This document shows, one piece after another, positions 15,717-20,280 of a stretch of DNA of 20,280 nt. Under the pieces are notes generated by a model. That model worked only from the letters and a program-made list of their open reading frames with translations. It did no database searches and was not told where the DNA came from. The number at the start of each line of letters is the position of its first letter. The first letter of the stretch is position 1. Position numbers and translations under genes: made by a program. This DNA is from Flavobacteriaceae bacterium UBA3478 (lineage in GTDB: Bacteria > Bacteroidota > Bacteroidia > Flavobacteriales > Flavobacteriaceae). The DNA is taken from positions 1 through 20,280 of the forward strand of contig DFQX01000010.1 of assembly GCA_002381155.1 (NCBI GenBank), given 5' to 3'.

Positions 15717-16643
15717 TTAGTCAAGTTCTACAGTAAAGTGAGTTAGGTCTTTAAAGCTTTGAAGACGTTTCTTCGCTTCTTCGCTGGTTAAGGTCTCCAT
15801 ACGCTCAGTTCCTAGTTTTTCAACGCAGAATGAAGCAAGGTTTGCACCATGAATCAGTGCATTTTTTAATCGGTCAAAAGAGATGTGTCTTGAAGCGGCG
15901 ATATATCCGGCTAATCCACCAGCGAAGGTGTCTCCTGCTCCAGTCGGATCAGATACTTCTTCAAGCGGAAGCGCAGGAGCAAAGAACACCTGATCTTTCT
16001 GAAATAAAAGCGCTCCGTGTTCCCCCTTTTTGATGATCACATACTTAGGACCCTTAGCTAAAATAGCTTCTGCAGCTTTAACCAGTGAATATTCTCCTGA
16101 TAATTGACGCGCCTCCTCGTCGTTAATGGCTAAAACATCGATTCGTCCTAAAACGGTTTCGAGTTGTCCCGGAGTATTCTCGATCCAATAATTCATGGTA
16201 TCTAGAATCACTAGATTGGGACGTTTCTTCATTTGATCAAGCACACTGATCTGAATAGCAGGATGCAGATTTCCCAATAAAAGAATCTCTGCCTCTTGAA
16301 AACTCTCGGGTACCAACGGAGAAAAATCAGCAAGCGTATTTAAATCAGTGACTAAGGTATCACGAGTATTCATGTCGTTGTGATAGCGTCCTGACCAGAA
16401 GAACGTTTTACCGCCTTTTACAATCTCTACGCCTGAAAGATTTACTTGACGATCGGTCATTAAATCGAGGTGTTTCTGCTCGAAGTCATCTCCAACTACT
16501 GAAACGATCCCTATTTCTATATCAAAATGCGAGGCAGCAAGCGCAATATAAGATGCTGAACCGCCAAGGGTTTTTTCTGTCTTACCGAAAGGGGTTTCAA
16601 TGGCATCGTAAGCCATGGTCCCTACTACTAAGAGTTTCGACAT
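15717..16643 (-). CDS. PfkB-family carbohydrate/nucleoside kinase, substrate unknown
   Basis: This is a ribokinase-fold kinase of 308 residues. The N-terminal substrate segment GGSASYIALAAS is at 27-38, VVGDDFEQ is at 49-56, and the C-terminal PfkB signature DPTGAGDTFAGG (232-243) holds the anion hole and the catalytic base Asp238. ATP-site features INDEEA and IKKGEHGAL are also present. The family phosphorylates ribose, adenosine, fructose 6-phosphate and others; no residue pattern here lets me name the substrate. It is followed after 8 bp by the PurF-like gene, so the two are probably co-translated. That pairing hints at a ribose- or nucleoside-related substrate, which is inference. A perfect TAnnTTTG element lies just upstream, so it may have its own promoter within the purN-rnhA run. 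Confidence 0.88.
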   Translation of the reverse strand: MSKLLVVGTMAYDAIETPFGKTEKTLGGSASYIALAASHFDIEIGIVSVVGDDFEQKHLDLMTDRQVNLSGVEIVKGGKTFFWSGRYHNDMNTRDTLVTDLNTLADFSPLVPESFQEAEILLLGNLHPAIQISVLDQMKKRPNLVILDTMNYWIENTPGQLETVLGRIDVLAINDEEARQLSGEYSLVKAAEAILAKGPKYVIIKKGEHGALLFQKDQVFFAPALPLEEVSDPTGAGDTFAGGLAGYIAASRHISFDRLKNALIHGANLASFCVEKLGTERMETLTSEEAKKRLQSFKDLTHFTVELD

Positions 16644-16662
16644 GATTTAAAGTTTGGTGTTG

Positions 16663-16670
16663 CAAATATA
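16663..16670 (-). promoter_or_regulatory. Bacteroidota-type -7 element for the PfkB kinase/PurF-like pair
   Basis: On the minus strand this reads TATATTTG, a perfect TAnnTTTG match, in the 46-bp gap between rnhA and the kinase gene. It would place the transcript start about 15 bases before the kinase ATG. No clear -33 TTTG is seen about 20 bp upstream, which lowers confidence. If real, it lets the last two genes of the run be expressed apart from purN and rnhA. Confidence 0.55.
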
Positions 16671-16689
16671 AGTGCTTTCACTTCAGGGA

Positions 16690-17154
16690 TTAACTTTCGG
16701 TATAGCCAATATCTACCTTTAATTGATTTGAGTGAGAGGCTTCTACGGCTAAACGATCGCATCGCTCATTTTGCGGATGATTGTTATGGCCCTTAACCCA
16801 ATGAAAACTCACTTCATGTTTTCGATATTCTTTCAGCAGAGCTATCCATAGGTCGGTGTTTTTTCGATCCTTAAACCCTTTTCTTTCCCAACCAAATACC
16901 CAATTCTTTACAAACGCATCTGCTACATATTTAGAGTCGGTGTATACTTTTACTCTGAGTTGTGATTCATTGAGCTTTTTTAATCCCTCAATCACTGCAA
17001 GGAGCTCCATGCGATTATTGGTGGTGTGCTGAAACCCTTCTGAAAATTCTTTTTTATAGTTTTTTTCTGGCCATTCGAGAACGATTCCGTATCCGCCCGG
17101 CCCTGGATTTCCGCGAGCTGCTCCGTCAGTATATAGATGAATTTCTTTCTGCAT
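16690..17154 (-). CDS. rnhA: Ribonuclease HI
   Basis: The 154-residue enzyme cuts the RNA strand of RNA-DNA hybrids, removing primers and R-loops. The metal-binding carboxylates of the DEDD set are Asp10 in LYTDGAARGNPGPGG, Glu50 in NNRMEL, Asp73 in YTDSKYV, and Asp133 in NERCDRLA. The loop histidine is His123 in WVKGHNNHPQNE. The basic handle region (KNWVFGWERKGFKDRKN, 83-99) typical of bacterial RNase HI is present, and the length equals E. coli RNase HI within one residue. It starts 2 bp after the purN stop, so it is almost certainly co-transcribed with purN. Confidence 0.96.
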   Translation of the reverse strand: MQKEIHLYTDGAARGNPGPGGYGIVLEWPEKNYKKEFSEGFQHTTNNRMELLAVIEGLKKLNESQLRVKVYTDSKYVADAFVKNWVFGWERKGFKDRKNTDLWIALLKEYRKHEVSFHWVKGHNNHPQNERCDRLAVEASHSNQLKVDIGYTES

Positions 17155-17156
17155 AC

Positions 17157-17714
17157 CTACAGGAGGCTTTCTATGGTTTTAGGAAAGTACTGGTATTCGA
17201 GTTCATGAACCTTTTGTGCTACCTCTTCAGGGGTTTCTGTGCCGTTTAGCCCTACTCTGAATTGTGAGATGGTCGCTCCATTGTCATAGATCTCATCGAC
17301 CCAATGAATAGTAATTCCAGTTTCAATCTCACTTGCTGAGACAACTGCTTTGTGAACATTCATACCATACATGCCTTTGCCTCCAAACTTAGGGAGCAAG
17401 GCAGGGTGCACATTCACAATTTTATTTTCAAACGACTTTACAAAAGAGGGACTAATCTTTCTCAGAAAGCCAGCGAGTACGATCAGACTGGGTGAAAAAC
17501 TCTTAATCACATCAATAAAAGAAGGGTCTAAATAGGCCGCATTGGTGAATGAATAACAGGGGATGTCTAACCTTTTACAGCGCTCAATAACACCTGCATC
17601 GGTCTTATTGGTAAATACAGCGGCTATTTTTATTTCGTTATTTTCTTTGAAATAATTTGCAATATTTTCAACGTTGGAGCCTGATCCTGAGGCGAAAAGA
17701 ACAAGTTTATGCAT
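17157..17714 (-). CDS. purN: Phosphoribosylglycinamide formyltransferase PurN
   Basis: The product transfers a formyl group from 10-formyltetrahydrofolate to GAR, the third step of purine synthesis. It has 185 residues, slightly shorter than the usual 190-212. The phosphate-binding ASGSGSNVENI is at 8-18, and LAGFLRKIS (80-88) is part of the folate site. Catalytic residues are Asn101 and His103 in NVHPALLPKFGGKG and Asp144 in DEIYDNGATIS, corresponding to E. coli Asn106, His108 and Asp144. The insert GGKGMYGMNVH after the proline is the usual form in Bacteroidota. It is the first gene of the minus-strand unit and diverges from acpP across 119 bp. The PurF-like protein at the end of the same run would be another purine-pathway enzyme if it has PurF activity. 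Confidence 0.96.
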   Translation of the reverse strand: MHKLVLFASGSGSNVENIANYFKENNEIKIAAVFTNKTDAGVIERCKRLDIPCYSFTNAAYLDPSFIDVIKSFSPSLIVLAGFLRKISPSFVKSFENKIVNVHPALLPKFGGKGMYGMNVHKAVVSASEIETGITIHWVDEIYDNGATISQFRVGLNGTETPEEVAQKVHELEYQYFPKTIESLL

Positions 17715-17766
17715 GGTAGAAGCTGCCGTATTTAAGGATACTAAGGTACGTTAAAAGGACTTTTTA

Positions 17767-17812
17767 ATCGGGTAACTTTTAATCAATTAAAGTTTTATAC
17801 ATTTGTCCCGAT
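17767..17812 (+). promoter_or_regulatory. acpP promoter with perfect -7 element and inverted repeats
   Basis: TACATTTG at 17798-17805 is a perfect Bacteroidota -7 element, giving a leader of about 25 bases before the acpP ATG. Directly upstream, over the expected -33 zone, is an imperfect AT-rich palindrome, ACTTTTAAT-CA-ATTAAAGT (about 17775-17793; one arm has an extra T). An outer pair ATCGGG (17767-17772) and CCCGAT (17807-17812) brackets the promoter. No clean -33 TTTG is visible. The palindrome is in a position where a repressor or activator could act. The A-rich leader AAAAACAAAGAT before the ATG fits Bacteroidota initiation without a classical Shine-Dalgarno. Confidence 0.65.
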
Positions 17813-17833
17813 ATAATTTTTAAAAACAAAGAT

Positions 17834-18067
17834 ATGTCAGACATTGCATCAAGAGTTAAAGCGATTATCGTTGACAAACTAGGAGTTGATGAAAACGAAG
17901 TAGTAACTGAAGCGAGCTTCACTAACGATTTAGGTGCAGACTCTTTGGATACTGTAGAGTTAATCATGGAGTTTGAAAAAGAATTTGATATTCAAATTCC
18001 AGACGACCAAGCTGAAAACATCGCTACTGTAGGTCAAGCCATCTCTTACATCGAGGGATCAAAGTAA
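17834..18067 (+). CDS. acpP: Acyl carrier protein
   Basis: The 77-residue acidic protein carries growing acyl chains for fatty-acid synthesis. The phosphopantetheine attachment site is Ser37 in GADSLDTVEL, followed by the recognition helix IMEFEKEFDIQIPD that docks partner enzymes. Length and charge are typical (E. coli 78). It has its own strong promoter and is followed by a hairpin terminator, as suits a very abundant protein. FabF, a direct user of acyl-ACP, is the next gene. Confidence 0.98.
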   Translation: MSDIASRVKAIIVDKLGVDENEVVTEASFTNDLGADSLDTVELIMEFEKEFDIQIPDDQAENIATVGQAISYIEGSK

Positions 18068-18091
18068 GACACTTGTAGCTTACCAATTACT

Positions 18092-18125
18092 ATCCATGTG
18101 TGCCTTTGGTACACATGGATTTTTT
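18092..18125 (+). terminator. Rho-independent terminator between acpP and fabF
   Basis: ATCCATGTGT (18092-18101) pairs perfectly with ACACATGGAT (18111-18120). The inner GCC/GGT can extend the stem to 13 bp around a TTT loop, and the hairpin is followed by a T-run to 18125. There is no T-run on the other strand, so it acts only in the acpP direction. It should stop most acpP transcripts and leave partial read-through into fabF. Confidence 0.88.
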
Positions 18126-18131
18126 ATATCT

Positions 18132-18139
18132 TCAATTTG
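18132..18139 (+). promoter_or_regulatory. Possible weak -7 element for fabF
   Basis: TCAATTTG matches TAnnTTTG at all but one fixed position and lies between the acpP terminator and the fabF ATG at 18156, giving a leader of about 12 bases. No -33 TTTG is apparent. fabF may instead depend on read-through from acpP. Confidence 0.3.
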
Positions 18140-18155
18140 TTAAAGATTTATCGAT

Positions 18156-19409
18156 ATGAAACTTAAACGCGTAGTGATTACAGGAATGGGAGCCTTAACT
18201 CCCATTGGAAATAACCTTGAATCATACTGGCAGGGCCTAATTTCAGGAAAAAGCGGAGCAGCACCTATCACCCGTTTCGACGCTGAAAAGTTTAAAACTC
18301 GTTTCGCCTGTGAGATCAAGAACTACGATGTGCAAGAGCACTTTGATCGTAAGGAGGCTCGTAAACTCGACCCTTTTACTCAGTATGCCATGATTGCTGC
18401 TGACGAGGCGATTTCAGATGCAGACTTGCAGATAGAGAAACTAGATAAGTACCGAGTAGGGGTGATTTGGGGTGCTGGTATTGGAGGGTTAGAAACTTTC
18501 CAGAATCAGATTCTCGATCATGCTAGTGGAGATGGAACTCCAAAATTCAACCCATTCTTTATTCCTAAAATGATCGCGGATATTGCCCCTGGGCATATTT
18601 CGATAAAGCACGGTTTTATGGGCCCGAACTATACAACAGTTTCGGCTTGTGCTTCCTCGGCTAACGCGCTAATTGACGCTCTAAATACCATTCGAATGGG
18701 TTATTGTGACGTAGTTGTCAGTGGAGGTTCAGAAGCGGCCGTAAATATCTCAGGGGTTGCTGGGTTCAATGCGATGCACGCTCTTTCGACGAACAACGAT
18801 AGTCCAGAGACCGCTTCGAGACCCTTTGACGCAACACGTGATGGGTTTGTATTGGGCGAAGGTGCTGGAGCATTGATTTTGGAAGATTTAGATCATGCGC
18901 TTGCTCGTGGTGCTAAAATTTATGCTGAGGTCATCGGAGGTGGATTGTCAAGTGACGCCTATCACCTAACCGCTCCGCATCCTGACGGATTAGGAGTAAT
19001 TCGCGTTATGGAGAATTGCCTGAAAGATTCTGGAATTAGGCCAGAAGACGTAGATGCGATCAATACACACGGAACTTCAACTCCCCTTGGTGATGTTGCT
19101 GAATTAAAAGCGATTTCTACTGTATTTGGAGATCATGCACCGAATATTAATATTAACTCCACTAAATCGATGACTGGCCACCTTCTGGGAGCGGCTGGAG
19201 CTATTGAGGCAATTGCATCTACGCTTTCGATTGTGAATGGAATTGTACCACCTACCATTAACCACAGTGTAGTAGATGAGCGAATTGATAGTCACCTGAA
19301 TTTAACCCTGAACCAAGCTCAAAAGCGTGATGTAACTATCGCGATGAGTAACACGTTCGGTTTTGGCGGTCACAACGCTTGTGTGGTATTGAAAAAATAT
19401 AACGCCTAA
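18156..19409 (+). CDS. fabF: 3-oxoacyl-ACP synthase II (FabF)
   Basis: The condensing enzyme elongates acyl-ACP with malonyl-ACP. It has 417 residues (E. coli FabF 413). The Cys-His-His triad is complete: Cys165 in TVSACASSANAL, His305 in INTHGTSTPLGD, and His342 in SMTGHLLGAAGA. The supporting Lys337 in NSTKSMTGH and the glycine-rich end SNTFGFGGHNA are also present. The segment SSDAYHLTAPHPDG is characteristic of FabF rather than FabB. It follows acpP across a terminator, and rnc starts 3 bp after its stop, so fabF, rnc and the next small gene are probably one transcript. Confidence 0.97.
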   Translation: MKLKRVVITGMGALTPIGNNLESYWQGLISGKSGAAPITRFDAEKFKTRFACEIKNYDVQEHFDRKEARKLDPFTQYAMIAADEAISDADLQIEKLDKYRVGVIWGAGIGGLETFQNQILDHASGDGTPKFNPFFIPKMIADIAPGHISIKHGFMGPNYTTVSACASSANALIDALNTIRMGYCDVVVSGGSEAAVNISGVAGFNAMHALSTNNDSPETASRPFDATRDGFVLGEGAGALILEDLDHALARGAKIYAEVIGGGLSSDAYHLTAPHPDGLGVIRVMENCLKDSGIRPEDVDAINTHGTSTPLGDVAELKAISTVFGDHAPNININSTKSMTGHLLGAAGAIEAIASTLSIVNGIVPPTINHSVVDERIDSHLNLTLNQAQKRDVTIAMSNTFGFGGHNACVVLKKYNA

Positions 19410-19412
19410 GAA

Positions 19413-20150
19413 ATGATATTTAAGCGAAGACCCAGAAAGGCTTTATCCGCAGAGGATAATGCTTTTCTAGTCGAGCTTAAGGAAATTCTTGGATTTCCCC
19501 CAAACGATCTTACCTACTATCACAGAGCTTTCGTTCATCGTTCGATGAATCTTAAAGACGAGAAGGGTGCCCCCGTCAATTATGAACGTTTAGAATTTCT
19601 AGGTGACGCCATGATCGGTGTAATCATATCTAAACATCTGTTCAAGGAAGTACCCACGGGCGATGAGGGTTATTTAACTAAAATGCGTTCTAAAATTGTA
19701 AGTCGTGTTCACCTTAATGAATTAGGTAAAGAACTATCGTTAGACCGATTTTTAAGAAGTAAAATTGCCAAGGAGCAGTTCGGAGAAAATCTCTATGGTA
19801 ATTTATTCGAGGCCCTGGTCGGCGCCATTTATTTGGATAAAGGCCATGATTACTGCGAACGTTTTCTAGAAAAACGTGTAATTACTCCCCATGTTGACAT
19901 TGAGCGTCTGGAGGGCAAGGTAATGTCTTATAAGAGTTTGATGATTGAGTGGTGTCAAAAACATAAACACTCATTTAGCTTTGAAGTTTTTGATGACACT
20001 GGGGGAGAAGATAAAACTCATTTTGGGGTGCGCTTCATTGTTGATGGAAAGGTAATTGCTCGAGCGAGAGAAACGGCTAAAAAGCGAGCAGAAGAGAAGG
20101 CAGCTAAAAGGGCCTTTTTTGCACTTCAAGATACCATTAATAAGAAGTAA
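19413..20150 (+). CDS. rnc: Ribonuclease III
   Basis: The 245-residue double-strand-specific endoribonuclease processes rRNA precursors and structured mRNAs. The RNase III signature NYERLEFLGDA (56-66) supplies Glu61 and Asp65, and GNLFEALVGAIYLD (129-142) supplies Glu133. The position of E. coli Asp114, a metal-site residue, is Asn130 here. A double-stranded RNA-binding domain occupies about 168-240 and ends in the basic helix TAKKRAEEKAAKRAFFAL. A basic N-terminal extension of about 20 residues precedes the catalytic domain. The gene starts 3 bp after fabF and shares a base with the next start (TAATG). Apart from the Asn, which may be normal for the lineage, it looks fully functional. Confidence 0.95.
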   Translation: MIFKRRPRKALSAEDNAFLVELKEILGFPPNDLTYYHRAFVHRSMNLKDEKGAPVNYERLEFLGDAMIGVIISKHLFKEVPTGDEGYLTKMRSKIVSRVHLNELGKELSLDRFLRSKIAKEQFGENLYGNLFEALVGAIYLDKGHDYCERFLEKRVITPHVDIERLEGKVMSYKSLMIEWCQKHKHSFSFEVFDDTGGEDKTHFGVRFIVDGKVIARARETAKKRAEEKAAKRAFFALQDTINKK

Positions 20151-20280
20151 TGGCTAAACACGTACTTAGCTTTGATCTCGATGACGAGCCACTTACGATT
20201 ATTGCTGTACACAGCGGTGAAGAAGATTATCGTTTAGTATATTGGCTCAATCAAAGCCTCAATCTTAGACTTCAAAGAGA
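20150..20280 (+). CDS. IPExxxVDY-family small protein, 3'-truncated by the window edge
   Basis: The ATG overlaps the last base of the rnc stop and the frame stays open for 43 codons to the window end. The start, MAKHVLSFDLDDEPLTIIAV, then HSGEEDYRLVYWLNQSL, resembles the N-terminus of Bacteroidota proteins annotated as IPExxxVDY family. Those are about 150 residues long and sit next to rnc, often before pyk. The defining IPExxxVDY motif would lie beyond the window, so the call rests on the N-terminus and position. No function is established for the family as far as I know. Confidence 0.65.
   Translation, partial: MAKHVLSFDLDDEPLTIIAVHSGEEDYRLVYWLNQSLNLRLQR

Noticed and set aside
17741..17748. 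TACCTTAG on the minus strand as a purN promoter -7 element
   Set aside because: It misses the TTTG core at one base, has no -33 partner, and such one-mismatch matches are frequent in AT-rich DNA. purN must start in this gap, but I cannot place it.
16690..20150. RNase HI and RNase III in the same region as a linked RNA-processing system
   Set aside because: They are on opposite strands in different operons and are ordinary housekeeping enzymes; proximity alone is weak evidence.
1..20280. tRNA genes, rRNA, CRISPR arrays, riboswitches or insertion sequences
   Set aside because: All gaps between genes are shorter than about 120 bp, and none shows cloverleaf, regularly spaced repeat or transposase-flanking structure.

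Overview
The window looks like chromosomal core DNA from a Bacteroidota bacterium, most likely a marine Flavobacteriia-type lineage. The evidence is: an ArgF' transcarbamylase closer to the Bacteroides N-succinylornithine enzyme than to ordinary OTCase; an outer-membrane OmpA protein with thrombospondin type 3 calcium repeats; an IPExxxVDY-type small protein directly after rnc; and perfect TAnnTTTG-type -7 promoter elements, the Bacteroidota sigma-A consensus. Genes are tightly packed, with many 1-10 bp overlaps. No gene-free stretch exceeds about 120 bp. I see no tRNA, rRNA, insertion sequence, CRISPR array or prophage gene.

Layout. (1) 1-4681, plus strand: the arginine cluster argD (5' end outside the window), argF', argB, argE-like and argH. 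Together they take an N-acylated glutamate semialdehyde to N-acylornithine, N-acylcitrulline, citrulline and, after ArgG (not in the window), arginine. The specificity residue of ArgF' suggests the N-acyl group is succinyl. (2) 13065-4654, minus strand: addA, kbl, ompA, addB. The two subunits of an AddAB-type helicase-nuclease for double-strand break repair are separated by a glycine C-acetyltransferase and an OmpA/TSP3 envelope protein, all nearly touching or overlapping. addB converges on argH and the two genes overlap by 28 bp. (3) 13133-13756, plus strand: a manganese-type superoxide dismutase, ended by a strong hairpin that also serves the opposing operon. (4) 17714-13810, minus strand: purN, rnhA, a PfkB-family kinase and a long PurF-like amidotransferase/phosphoribosyltransferase. 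(5) 17834 to the end, plus strand: acpP, fabF, rnc and the start of an IPExxxVDY-type gene, covering fatty-acid synthesis and RNA processing.

Nearly everything is recognisable housekeeping, and I did not find a convincing new defence or mobile system. The points most worth a second look are: the alanine at the acyl-specificity position of ArgF'; the PurF-like paralogue with inserted segments and an apparently lost oxyanion-hole asparagine, coupled to a kinase of unknown substrate; the inverted repeats over the acpP promoter; an Asn in place of a metal-site Asp in RNase III; and the split addA/addB arrangement. Homology calls were made by reading motifs and comparing with remembered family sequences; no database search was run.
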